DNA of 64,000 nucleotides from Pseudomonas viridiflava. GTDB lineage: Bacteria > Pseudomonadota > Gammaproteobacteria > Pseudomonadales > Pseudomonadaceae. The translations under genes and the position numbers were made by a program. Under the pieces are notes generated by a model. That model saw only the letters and a program-made list of their open reading frames with translations. It was not told the DNA's origin and did not search any database. Positions 1 through 8,454 of this stretch are shown in pieces. Each line of letters begins with the position of its first letter. Positions within the stretch are counted from its first letter, which is position 1. The stretch is taken from positions 1 to 64,000 of the forward strand of contig NZ_UPSE01000449.1 in NCBI RefSeq assembly GCF_900573885.1, written 5' to 3'.

Positions 1-33
1 TTCAATCTGAGCCATGATCAAACTCTTCAGTTC
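1..33 (-). rRNA. rrs: 16S ribosomal RNA, 5' tip only
   Basis: The reverse complement of the first ~33 bases is the universal start of bacterial 16S rRNA, ending in the AGAGTTTGATCATGGCTCAG stretch used as the 27F primer site. Only the extreme 5' end lies in the window and the rest of the rrn operon runs off the left edge. The mature 5' end is placed by similarity to other Pseudomonas 16S genes and could be off by a few bases. Confidence 0.96.
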
Positions 34-178
34 AAACATATCTGGGTTTTGAGAAAACCCTAAACTTGGCTCAGCAATCGCAAAAAACTCTCAAATTAAC
101 GAGTGTTACTTGTGATGCTGATAATCTGGTGACTATCAGTCTTACCTCACAAGCACCCACACGAATTGCTTGATTCAG

Positions 179-191
179 TTGTTAAAGAACA
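179..191 (-). promoter_or_regulatory. rrn boxA antitermination element
   Basis: The minus strand reads TGTTCTTTAACAA, one base different from the E. coli rrn boxA TGCTCTTTAACAA that recruits NusB/NusE for rRNA antitermination. It lies ~150 nt upstream of the mature 16S 5' end and downstream of all four promoters, so every rrn transcript would carry it. Confidence 0.88.
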
Positions 192-225
192 GTTGGTTAA
201 GTCTTTCGTCTCAACCGAGGCGCGC

Positions 226-253
226 ATTCTACAGCAACCTCTTATTCCGTCAA
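226..253 (-). promoter_or_regulatory. rrn promoter, most proximal
   Basis: Minus strand -35 TTGACG (248-253), 16-bp spacer, -10 TAGAAT (226-231), followed by a GC-rich discriminator (GCGCGCC), which is the hallmark of ppGpp-controlled rRNA promoters. It is one of four elements with the same architecture. Confidence 0.75.
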
Positions 254-330
254 GCGATTTTGAAAATTTCTTTTCAAACTCAACCGCTTGCGCCTCCGAT
301 CAACTTCAGTCTCTCGTCAGCGGGAGGCGA

Positions 331-358
331 ATTCTACAGCGTTTCAAACCGCTGTCAA
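331..358 (-). promoter_or_regulatory. rrn promoter, second
   Basis: Minus strand -35 TTGACA (353-358, perfect), 16-bp spacer, -10 TAGAAT (331-336), discriminator TCGCCTC. Its -10 lies exactly 105 bp from that of the proximal promoter. Confidence 0.75.
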
Positions 359-435
359 CCACCTCTTTTACCGCTTTTCGATCAACCCACTCGACCGACC
401 AACAGGACCAAACCTCAACCCCGCCAGCCCGGCGC

Positions 436-463
436 ATTCTACGCAGATTACTCTGCTTTGCAA
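436..463 (-). promoter_or_regulatory. rrn promoter, third
   Basis: Minus strand -35 TTGCAA (458-463), 16-bp spacer, -10 TAGAAT (436-441), discriminator GCGCCGG. Again 105 bp upstream of the previous -10. The -35 is the weakest of the four. Confidence 0.65.
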
Positions 464-533
464 TCCTTAATTTCAACCTAACCTATTGATTAGAAAGAAC
501 TTTTAGGAGCCTTCCGCGCCGGAAGAGGTGCGC

Positions 534-561
534 ATTATAAGCAGCCTGAGAAAGCCGTCAA
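534..561 (-). promoter_or_regulatory. rrn promoter, most distal
   Basis: Minus strand -35 TTGACG (556-561), 16-bp spacer, perfect -10 TATAAT (534-539), GC-rich discriminator GCGCACC. It is only a few bases from the msrQ stop codon and is by sequence the strongest of the four rrn promoters. Confidence 0.8.
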
Positions 562-565
562 GGCA

Positions 566-1159
566 TTATTGTGACAATCTTGCTCGACGGTTCAGAACAC
601 CTGGAATCCGCGCCACCATCAGTAGTGCGCCGATCACTGCGTAGATCAGCCACTCCTCTATATCCGCGCGAACCACCCAGAGCATGTGCAACAGCACCAA
701 CGCCAATACGGCGTAGACCATGCGGTGCAACACCCTCCAGCGCCGGCCGAGCTTTCTGATACTCCATCGGTTAGACGTTAGAGCCAATGCCAGCAACCCG
801 ATAAACGCCAAGGCACCGACAAAAATGTACGGGCGCTTGCGCAAATCGATCAGGAGCTGCGCTGCATCCAGTCCAAGCAAAAACACGGCGTAAGCGCAGA
901 CATGCAGAACTGCATAGGCAAAGCACCAGAGCCCCAGTTGTCGGCGAACCGCTATCCAGCCGCCCCAAGAAGTCAAACGCTGGAGCGGAGTCATGGCCAA
1001 GGTAATAAGCAGTAGCGTCAGCGCACCAAGCCCCAAGCGATCAACAAGCACCTTGCCCGGGTCCGGCCCCAAAGCAAATGCCCAGGCCTGGTACAGCCAA
1101 TACAAAGGAAGAAGCGGCGCCAGACAAAACACCACAGCACGCCATAATCGGAATCGCAT
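566..1159 (-). CDS. msrQ: MsrQ, heme-binding membrane subunit of MsrPQ
   Basis: A 197-residue, very hydrophobic protein with about six membrane helices and conserved histidines (for example in LHVCAY and LHRMVYA) expected to ligate heme b. MsrQ (YedZ) passes electrons from the quinone pool to periplasmic MsrP, which repairs oxidised methionines in envelope proteins. The ATG shares one base with the msrP stop (TGATG), so translation is coupled to msrP. Length fits the family (~200 aa). The stop lies next to the distal rrn promoter. Confidence 0.93.
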   Translation of the reverse strand: MRFRLWRAVVFCLAPLLPLYWLYQAWAFALGPDPGKVLVDRLGLGALTLLLITLAMTPLQRLTSWGGWIAVRRQLGLWCFAYAVLHVCAYAVFLLGLDAAQLLIDLRKRPYIFVGALAFIGLLALALTSNRWSIRKLGRRWRVLHRMVYAVLALVLLHMLWVVRADIEEWLIYAVIGALLMVARIPGVLNRRARLSQ

Positions 1160-2166
1160 CAGTAGTTAGTCCGTAAATCCAAACCGCTATACAACGACGC
1201 GACTTCGTCATACCCGTTAAACAGGCGGGTCGGCATCACATTTGGACTGAATAGACCGCTCGGCAGACGTCGCTCTTGCGCTTGGGTCCAGCGCGGATGG
1301 TCAACAGCCGGATTAACGTTGGCGTAAAACCCGTATTCGTCCGCTGCGAGCGCCTGCCAGGTATTGGTAGGCTGCTCCGCCGTCAGGGTAATCCGCACAA
1401 TCGACTTGATGCTCTTGAAGCCATATTTCCACGGTACGACCAGACGCAACGGCGCTCCGTTCTGGCCAGGTAGCACTCGCCCGTACATGCCGACGGCAAG
1501 AATGGCCAAAGGATGCATCGCCTCATCCAGGCGAAGCCCTTCTATGTAAGGCCAGTCGATCAGCGAGAAGCTGGAGCTCTGCCCTTTCATTTGCTCGCGG
1601 TCGACCACTGTCTCGAAGCGGACGTACTTTGCTTTCGCTGTAGGCTCGAAGCGCTTGAGCACATCCCCCAGCGAGAAACCCATCCAGGGAATCACCATCG
1701 ACCAGGCCTCTACGCAGCGAAGGCGGTAAATCCGCTCCTCAAGCTGCTGCTCCTTGAACATATCTTCCAAGGAGTAACGCCCCGGTTTGGCCACTTCCCC
1801 ATCGACCATCACCGTCCAGGGCTCGGCCTTGAACGCGCCGGCATAGCGCGCCGGATCGCCCTTGTCAGGCCCGAACTCGTAAAAGTTGTTGTAGTGAGTG
1901 GCGTCTTTGAACGGCGTAATTGTTTCATTGCCAGCAGTAACGGCCTGCCAACGAGCAGCCTTTAACTTGTCGGCAAACCAGCCGGGAGCCTGTGCCTCTT
2001 CGACATCCGCATAGCGAGAAGCTTCTGCGCGAACGTAAGCCGGGAGCGCCAGGGCTGCAGCGACGCCACCTACGGCAGCGAAAAAGGAACGACGTGAGAG
2101 GTAAACCGATTCGGGCGTGACGTCGGATTCACGCGACGCGGAAGCAGAAGGGATTTTGATCAACAT
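1159..2166 (-). CDS. msrP: MsrP, periplasmic molybdopterin methionine sulfoxide reductase catalytic subunit
   Basis: 335 residues with a twin-arginine signal ([11 protein letters not shown], residues 24-34) for folded export with its molybdopterin cofactor. The sulfite-oxidase-type core carries the Mo-ligating cysteine in [15 protein letters not shown] (Cys151). It reduces free and protein-bound methionine sulfoxide in the periplasm, with MsrQ as electron donor encoded immediately downstream. The Tat motif begins ~23 residues in, as usual for this family, which supports the chosen start. Same order as PA4692-PA4691. Confidence 0.95.
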   Translation of the reverse strand: MLIKIPSASASRESDVTPESVYLSRRSFFAAVGGVAAALALPAYVRAEASRYADVEEAQAPGWFADKLKAARWQAVTAGNETITPFKDATHYNNFYEFGPDKGDPARYAGAFKAEPWTVMVDGEVAKPGRYSLEDMFKEQQLEERIYRLRCVEAWSMVIPWMGFSLGDVLKRFEPTAKAKYVRFETVVDREQMKGQSSSFSLIDWPYIEGLRLDEAMHPLAILAVGMYGRVLPGQNGAPLRLVVPWKYGFKSIKSIVRITLTAEQPTNTWQALAADEYGFYANVNPAVDHPRWTQAQERRLPSGLFSPNVMPTRLFNGYDEVASLYSGLDLRTNY

Positions 2167-2229
2167 GAGAACTCCGCGACTATCAGTGACTGACGCGCCA
2201 ATAGACCGCGGAGCTTGAGGGAAATTACA

Positions 2230-3045
2230 TCACTCGGCAGTTTTACGACGACGCAGGCGCAGCAGATATTGAACTGGCCCGGACGCCGCATAGGCGAGGA
2301 ATATCAACAGCAGAATCCGGGGTGGATCGCTGAATACTACGGCGAAAACCAGAACCACGGCGAGAATCGCCACGAAAGGCACACGTCCTTTCAGGTCGAG
2401 GTCTTTAAAGCTGTAGTACTTGATATTACTCACCATCAACATGCCCGCTGCCGCCACCAACATGGCGATCACGAATGACATGTTCGAGCCTTGAATGCCG
2501 AAGTCACTGAACGCCCACACCGTACCCGCCACCACGCCGGCAGCCGCCGGGCTTGCAAGGCCGATGAAGTAACGCTTGTCGACAGTGCCAATCTGCGTAT
2601 TGAAGCGCGCCAACCGCAGCGCAGCACCCGCCACATAGATGAAGGCGACCATCCAGCCCACCTTGCCCATGCTGCCCAGCGCCCACTCAAAGGCAAGGAT
2701 GGCCGGTGCTACACCGAATGCCACCATGTCAGACAGCGAATCGTACTCAGCGCCGAACGCGCTTTGGGTGTTGGTCAGACGCGCAACGCGACCGTCGAGA
2801 CTATCAAGGACCATCGCAACGAACACCGTGGCGGCCGCTACGTAGAAGTTGCCGTTGATGGCATTGATGATCGAGTAGAAACCGGCAAACAGGTTGGCGG
2901 TGGTGAACAGGTTGGGCAGCAGGTAAACGCCGCGATGCCGGACCTTGCGCCCTTCGGCGTCGTGCCCTTCTTCAACATGTTCATCAATTGGCAGCAGGCT
3001 CTCTGCATCGGAACCGTTAGCCGGCTCCTCGGGACGTTCGTTCAT
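2230..3045 (-). CDS. pssA: CDP-diacylglycerol--serine O-phosphatidyltransferase
   Basis: 271 residues, integral inner-membrane enzyme of the CDP-alcohol phosphatidyltransferase family. The signature DGxxARx8GxxxDxxxD is complete (D84 G85, A88 R89, G98, D102, D106). It makes phosphatidylserine, the precursor of phosphatidylethanolamine. A charged, acidic ~40-residue N-terminal tail precedes the first membrane helix, as in other Pseudomonas PssA. Lies between ilvC and msrP, as in P. aeruginosa PA4693. Confidence 0.94.
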   Translation of the reverse strand: MNERPEEPANGSDAESLLPIDEHVEEGHDAEGRKVRHRGVYLLPNLFTTANLFAGFYSIINAINGNFYVAAATVFVAMVLDSLDGRVARLTNTQSAFGAEYDSLSDMVAFGVAPAILAFEWALGSMGKVGWMVAFIYVAGAALRLARFNTQIGTVDKRYFIGLASPAAAGVVAGTVWAFSDFGIQGSNMSFVIAMLVAAAGMLMVSNIKYYSFKDLDLKGRVPFVAILAVVLVFAVVFSDPPRILLLIFLAYAASGPVQYLLRLRRRKTAE

Positions 3046-3150
3046 GAACTACACCTTGCAACGGTTTGGAAAGTTTTCGACCAGTACGCTGATCCGGGGT
3101 TCACCCCCATCCAGCACTGAGGCTTTATACCAGAGCCTTAGCGTAGAACG

Positions 3151-3175
3151 AAAAAACGCGGCCGTAGCCGCGTTT
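3151..3175 (-). terminator. Rho-independent terminator of ilvI-ilvH-ilvC
   Basis: Nine-base-pair stem (3154-3162 with 3167-3175) and four-base loop, followed on the minus strand by a run of T residues. It lies ~20 bp past the ilvC stop and separates the ilv operon from pssA. Confidence 0.85.
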
Positions 3176-3194
3176 CTTCTGGATCACAACAGCC

Positions 3195-4250
<1,056 letters not shown>

Positions 4251-4259
4251 CTAAATGAG

Positions 4260-4751
4260 TTAGATGCTCAGAACTTTGTCGCCACGGGCAATGCCGGTGA
4301 CGCCGCTGCGGACTGTTTCCAGAATCGAACTGGTGCCCACTGCCTGAATGAAGCTGTCCAGCTTGTCGCTGGTTCCGGCGAGCTGGATGGTGTAGACGCT
4401 GCTCGTCACATCCACAATCTGGCCGCGGAAAATATCGGTAGTACGCTTGATCTCGGCGCGCTGTGCGCCGGTCGCTTTGACTTTCACCAGCATCAGTTCG
4501 CGCTCGATGTGGGCGCTTTCCGACAGGTTTACCAGCTTGACGACTTCGATCAGCTTGTTGAGGTTTTTGGTGATCTGCTCGATCACCTCATCATGGCCTA
4601 CGGTGGTCAACGTCAGACGCGACAGGGTCGGATCTTCCGTCGGTGCCACGGTCAGGCTTTCGATGTTGTAGTTACGCTGAGAAAACAGCCCGACCACGCG
4701 GGACAGTGCACCCGGCTCGTTTTCCAGAAGCAGAGAGATGATATGTCGCAT
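4260..4751 (-). CDS. ilvH: Acetolactate synthase regulatory (small) subunit
   Basis: 163 residues: N-terminal ACT domain (MRHIISLLLENEPGALSRV...) that binds valine for feedback inhibition, then the family's C-terminal domain. The true start is the ATG at 4751 (MRHIIS), two bases after the ilvI stop; an in-frame start 30 bp further upstream would lie inside ilvI and is not conserved. It activates IlvI and makes it valine-sensitive. Confidence 0.97.
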   Translation of the reverse strand: MRHIISLLLENEPGALSRVVGLFSQRNYNIESLTVAPTEDPTLSRLTLTTVGHDEVIEQITKNLNKLIEVVKLVNLSESAHIERELMLVKVKATGAQRAEIKRTTDIFRGQIVDVTSSVYTIQLAGTSDKLDSFIQAVGTSSILETVRSGVTGIARGDKVLSI

Positions 4752-4753
4752 GA

Positions 4754-6478
4754 TTATGTCCGCTCCGTCTTGCTCAGCCACATGTCACGCATGGAGCCAT
4801 CTCTGATCTGCATCGGGTAAACGTGCTCGCTGGTATCCACTTGGATATCAAGGAACACCAGACGATCTTTCATCGCAAAGGCTTCAGCCATTTTTGGCTT
4901 CAGGTCTTTCAGGTCCGTGATCTTGATGCCGACATGGCCATAGGCCTCGACCAGCTTCACGAAGTCCGGCAGCGATTCCATATAAGAGTGCGAATGGCGC
5001 CCGCTGTAGGTCATGTCCTGCCACTGGCGAACCATGCCCAGTACACCGTTGTTCAGGTTGACGATTTTCACCGGCAAGCCGTATTGCAGGCAGGTCGACA
5101 GCTCCTGAATGTTCATCTGGATACTGCCTTCGCCGGTCACGCATGCCACATCGGCGTCCGGGAAGTTGAGCTTTACGCCCATCGCAGCCGGGAAGCCAAA
5201 GCCCATGGTGCCCAGACCACCGGAGTTGATCCAGCGGTTCGGCTTGTTGAAGCGGTAGTACTGCGCCGCGAACATTTGGTGCTGGCCCACGTCGGAGGTC
5301 ACAAAGGCATCGCCATTGGTGACGTCACATAAGGTCTCAACCACGGTCTGCGGCTTGATGATGCTGCCGTCGCCCTTCTCGTAAGGGAACAACGCGCCTT
5401 CGCCACGCCACTCATCAACCTGTTTCCACCAGCTAGCCACCGCTTCTTTGTTCGGGGTTTCGCCGATTTCCTTGAGAATCGCGACCATCTCGGTCAGAAC
5501 GCTGTCGACCGGGCCCACGATTGGAACGTCGGCCTTGATGGTTTTCGAGATCGATGCAGGATCGATGTCGATATGGATGATTTTGGCGTTCGGGCAGAAC
5601 TTCGACGGGCCGTTGATAACGCGGTCATCGAAGCGCGCGCCCACAGCCAGAATCACATCAGCGTGGTGCATGGCCAGGTTGGCGGTGTAGCTGCCGTGCA
5701 TGCCCAGCATGCCGACGAACTGGCGATCGGTGCCTGGGAAACCGCCCAGGCCCATCAACGTATTGGTCACTGGCAAGTTCAGCATTTTCGCCAGCTCGGT
5801 GAGCGGCTCGGCTGCATTGCCCATGATCACGCCGCCACCGGAATACAGAATCGGGCGCTTGGCTGCCAGAAGCATCTCGGCGGCTTTGCGGATCTGTCCG
5901 GAGTGGCCACGTACGGCCGGGCTGTAAGAGCGCAGCTTGGCTTTCTTCGGGAAAACGTATTCGAACTTTTCCGCCGGGTTGGTCATGTCTTTCGGGATAT
6001 CGACCACAACCGGACCTGGACGGCCGGACTGGGCAATATAGAAAGCCTTCTTCATGACTTCCGGAATTTCCGACGGGTGCTTGATCATGAAGCTGTGCTT
6101 CACGATTGGCCGGGAGATACCGATCATGTCGGTTTCCTGGAACGCGTCGGTACCGACCATATTGCTAGGCACCTGGCCAGACAGGATCACCATCGGAATG
6201 GAGTCCATGTAGGCGGTGGCAATACCGGTAATGGCGTTGGTCGCACCCGGGCCGGACGTTACCAGCACGACACCGGCTTTACCGGTGGCGCGGGCGTAGC
6301 CATCTGCCATGTGGGTGGCGGCCTGCTCGTGACGAACCAGGATGTGAGTCACTTCCGGTTCTTTGAACAGCGCATCGTAAATATGCAGGAGGGCACCGCC
6401 TGGGTACCCATAGATATGCTTAACGCCTTCGTCACGCAAAAAGCGGACGACCATTTCAGCGCCAGATAAAAGCTCCAC
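4754..6478 (-). CDS. ilvI: Acetolactate synthase catalytic (large) subunit
   Basis: 574 residues from the GTG at 6478 ([14 protein letters not shown]), which has an SD-like GAGGTG six bases upstream; a longer reading from 6514 would add 12 residues not seen in homologues. A ThDP enzyme: catalytic glutamate in [20 protein letters not shown], Mg/ThDP motif [14 protein letters not shown]...NLNN, and an FAD-binding central domain. It condenses two pyruvates, or pyruvate with 2-oxobutyrate, in the first common step of branched-chain amino acid synthesis. First gene of ilvI-ilvH-ilvC. Confidence 0.97.
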   Translation of the reverse strand: MELLSGAEMVVRFLRDEGVKHIYGYPGGALLHIYDALFKEPEVTHILVRHEQAATHMADGYARATGKAGVVLVTSGPGATNAITGIATAYMDSIPMVILSGQVPSNMVGTDAFQETDMIGISRPIVKHSFMIKHPSEIPEVMKKAFYIAQSGRPGPVVVDIPKDMTNPAEKFEYVFPKKAKLRSYSPAVRGHSGQIRKAAEMLLAAKRPILYSGGGVIMGNAAEPLTELAKMLNLPVTNTLMGLGGFPGTDRQFVGMLGMHGSYTANLAMHHADVILAVGARFDDRVINGPSKFCPNAKIIHIDIDPASISKTIKADVPIVGPVDSVLTEMVAILKEIGETPNKEAVASWWKQVDEWRGEGALFPYEKGDGSIIKPQTVVETLCDVTNGDAFVTSDVGQHQMFAAQYYRFNKPNRWINSGGLGTMGFGFPAAMGVKLNFPDADVACVTGEGSIQMNIQELSTCLQYGLPVKIVNLNNGVLGMVRQWQDMTYSGRHSHSYMESLPDFVKLVEAYGHVGIKITDLKDLKPKMAEAFAMKDRLVFLDIQVDTSEHVYPMQIRDGSMRDMWLSKTERT

Positions 6479-6886
6479 GTTGTTCACCTCTAAAACGCTT
6501 AGAGAACCGCTCACAAACGAACGGGTCCGAATAGGTTTACCGCCAAGCAGAGCATGAGCGACGGTGGTCGCCGACTACGCCAGCTACTACTTGAGCAAGT
6601 ATTGGGAACTCCCCTGAGTGTTTCGGGGCTTTCCCACCCAGCGCGAGGTAACGCGTTGCGGGTGTAACAGGTCGGCACGGGTATGCGCCTCATGTCTGCT
6701 GAGCTAAAGCCTGCTTGCGGCCGACTCCACTACAGCGAACGTCGAATTGTTCGGATTCGACGCCCTCAAGTCAAGTCATCCGTTGTGCTTTCTTCCAATT
6801 GCAGCTGTGACGGGGTGCAGGGTGACGGGCGGCTGGATTTGGTTATAGTTAGCAGCACGTTCCGCCGTTAATCAGAAGGACACCGC
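6479..6886. promoter_or_regulatory. Divergent intergenic region: ilvI leader and DUF4124 gene promoter
   Basis: 408 bp without a conserved gene. On the minus strand it carries the ilvI 5' leader with a hairpin at 6604-6635 (two stems, 5 and 4 bp, split by a 2x2 internal loop) and a possible 14-codon open frame (6511-6555, four Leu and two Val codons) with no good ribosome site. An inverted repeat pairs 6740-6746 with 6756-6762. On the plus strand a promoter-like -35 GTGACG (6822-6827), 16-bp spacer, -10 TATAGT (6844-6849) fits the DUF4124 gene. Confidence 0.5.
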
Positions 6887-7333
6887 ATGCGACGCATGAT
6901 CATCACCGGCAGCCTGCTGCTGGCCCTAAGCGCTGCCGCCTCGGCCAGCCAGGTTTACAAATGGGTCGATGCACAGGGCAACACTCATTTCGGTGCCCAG
7001 CCGCCCCAGGGCCAGGACGCTACGCCGATCAGCACCGGCGTGTCGCAACCGAAGCCGACTCCAGCTCCGACATTGCCCACACTACCGGCGCCCGGCACGG
7101 TTGATGACCCTGCGCAAAAGGCCATCGACGAGAAGGTGAAAAAGGAAGTTGCAGCGAAAGAGGAAGAACGGGCGAAGTACTGCGAAGCGGTGCGCACGCA
7201 CCTGTCGCAACTTCAGAACAATCCGCGGCTGATGGTGGAAATGAATGGCGAAACGCGCCGCCTTTCCGAAGAAGAACGTCAGAGTAAAATTGCGGAAGAC
7301 TTGAAGGGCATTACCGATAACTGCAGCGACTGA
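6887..7333 (+). CDS. DUF4124 domain-containing secreted protein
   Basis: 148 residues. A signal peptide (MRRMIITGSLLLALSAAASA) is followed at once by a DUF4124 domain (SQVYKWVDAQGNTHFGAQPPQG), then a Pro/Thr-rich linker and a charged, probably coiled-coil C-terminus (EKVKKEVAAKEEERAKYCEAV). DUF4124 proteins are periplasmic and of unknown function. AGAAGG lies at a proper distance before the first ATG. A second ATG nine bases on would cut into the signal peptide. Position equals PA4697. Confidence 0.88.
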   Translation: MRRMIITGSLLLALSAAASASQVYKWVDAQGNTHFGAQPPQGQDATPISTGVSQPKPTPAPTLPTLPAPGTVDDPAQKAIDEKVKKEVAAKEEERAKYCEAVRTHLSQLQNNPRLMVEMNGETRRLSEEERQSKIAEDLKGITDNCSD

Positions 7334-7348
7334 CATCCCGCCGCAACC

Positions 7349-7370
7349 GGCAACTTCTCAGGAAGTTGCC
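7349..7370 (-). terminator. Hairpin at the 3' end of the mrcB-lpoP-yqcC operon
   Basis: Perfect 9-bp stem (7349-7357 with 7362-7370), loop of four, lying between convergent genes and spanning the yqcC stop. A T-run is weak on both strands, so termination here is an inference. Confidence 0.45.
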
Positions 7371-7690
7371 TCACCGATCAAACCGTCGAACTCACCAAGC
7401 AGCACGAGCAACCCGCTCGCCTTGCCCAGCTTGGCGCTGTACACCATTTCTGCCATCGGCCGAATGCCGGACACCGATGGAAGCGGCTGCCCGCTTTCGA
7501 TGATCACCTTCATGCGCGGCAGAAAGATCCACTGCAACCATTCTTCGAACGCAAGACTGTCGACGCAGAACGGCTCGACGCTGGCCAACGCTTCCGCTGG
7601 CGGCGGCGTTGCCGCCCACCATCCCTGAGCGCGCAGCTCACGCTCGATCAGCAGCAGATGGTCCGCCAATGCGGGCAGCCGCTGATCCAT
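7358..7690 (-). CDS. yqcC: YqcC family protein
   Basis: 110 residues matching the small all-alpha YqcC family (formerly DUF446): LLLIERELRAQGWW near the N-terminus, then EPFCVDSLAFEEWLQWIFLPRMKVII and a conserved GQPLP. Function unknown. The ATG shares one base with the stop of the upstream lipoprotein gene (TGATG), so it is translationally coupled to the mrcB operon. Confidence 0.88.
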   Translation of the reverse strand: MDQRLPALADHLLLIERELRAQGWWAATPPPAEALASVEPFCVDSLAFEEWLQWIFLPRMKVIIESGQPLPSVSGIRPMAEMVYSAKLGKASGLLVLLGEFDGLIGEATS

Positions 7691-8439
7691 CAGAGATTCA
7701 CCTGAGCCTTCTGGCGAGCCTGAGCGGCGCCGGAGGCGTTACCCTGCTTTTCCCGCGCCTGGGCGATCAAGCCCCACAAGCTCGCCTGCAACGTCGGGCG
7801 GCCGCTGGCGTAGGTCAGGCCACGCTGCGCCACCTGTTCGGCTTGCGCGGCATCGCCTTGAGCCAGTCGAACCTGGGCCAGTCGATACAACACTTGCGGC
7901 TCGCTCGGGGCAATGCGCTGGGCGCGTTCAAGGCTGGACGACGCGCCATTGAGGTCGCCGCCGCTCTGCTGTTGCTGGGCGGTGGTGAGCAATGCCAGCA
8001 CCGGACCGTCGAGCTGCTCATCAGCCGCCAGACCGCCCGAGGACGGGATGCCGCTCGGTGCCACCGGAGCCGGCACGCTATAGCTCGCGCTTGGGCCCGG
8101 TGTGATCGGGCCAGTGGTAATCGGGCCAGGCGTGATGCCGCCCGTGGACATAGGTGCGCTGCTCACCGACGAGCCGCCCGGGTAAGCCTGGATAGGCGCA
8201 GGCGCCTGCCCCTGGCCTGGCACCATGACCACCACACCGGAATCCTGCGGCAGGGCCTGGGTCTGTGGCTGGCTTGGCGTTTGCGAGTAGCCGCCTGCCG
8301 TTGCGCGGCCGTTGACGGGCGGACGATCAGCCGACAGCGGCGCGCCGCTGTCGACCACCGGAATCGAGCCGCGCTGAACGCTGGCGCAACCGGTCAATAC
8401 GCTGGTGGCTATTAATGCAGGGATCAACCACTTGTTCAC
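7690..8439 (-). CDS. lpoP: TPR outer-membrane lipoprotein, LpoP-type activator of PBP1b
   Basis: From the GTG at 8437-8439 (VNKWLIPALIATSVLTGC, SD AGGTG just upstream) the product is a ~249-residue lipoprotein with a lipobox ending in Cys18, a long Pro/Gly/Ser-rich linker, then a C-terminal tetratricopeptide region (LERAQRIAPSEPQVLYRLAQVRLAQGD). In P. aeruginosa the TPR lipoprotein LpoP encoded beside the PBP1b gene stimulates that synthase. The same gene pairing and architecture here support the call. The linker would let it reach through the peptidoglycan. Confidence 0.82.
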   Translation of the reverse strand: MNKWLIPALIATSVLTGCASVQRGSIPVVDSGAPLSADRPPVNGRATAGGYSQTPSQPQTQALPQDSGVVVMVPGQGQAPAPIQAYPGGSSVSSAPMSTGGITPGPITTGPITPGPSASYSVPAPVAPSGIPSSGGLAADEQLDGPVLALLTTAQQQQSGGDLNGASSSLERAQRIAPSEPQVLYRLAQVRLAQGDAAQAEQVAQRGLTYASGRPTLQASLWGLIAQAREKQGNASGAAQARQKAQVNL

Positions 8440-8454
8440 TGAGCACCTCATCAC

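Larger units (their letters stand above)
34..565 (-). promoter_or_regulatory. rrn operon leader and promoter region (no gene)
   Basis: This 530-bp stretch between the 16S gene and msrQ contains no credible protein gene; the short open frames in it are chance. It holds the transcribed leader with a boxA antitermination site and four promoter-like elements, all reading leftward into the rRNA gene. The sequence is richer in A/T than the flanking genes, as is usual for rrn upstream regions. Confidence 0.85.

Noticed and set aside
166-489. Overlapping open frames of 60-107 codons upstream of the 16S gene
   Set aside because: They lie in the rrn leader and promoter region, read against the rRNA transcript, have Ser/Pro/Arg-rich chance composition and no ribosome sites.
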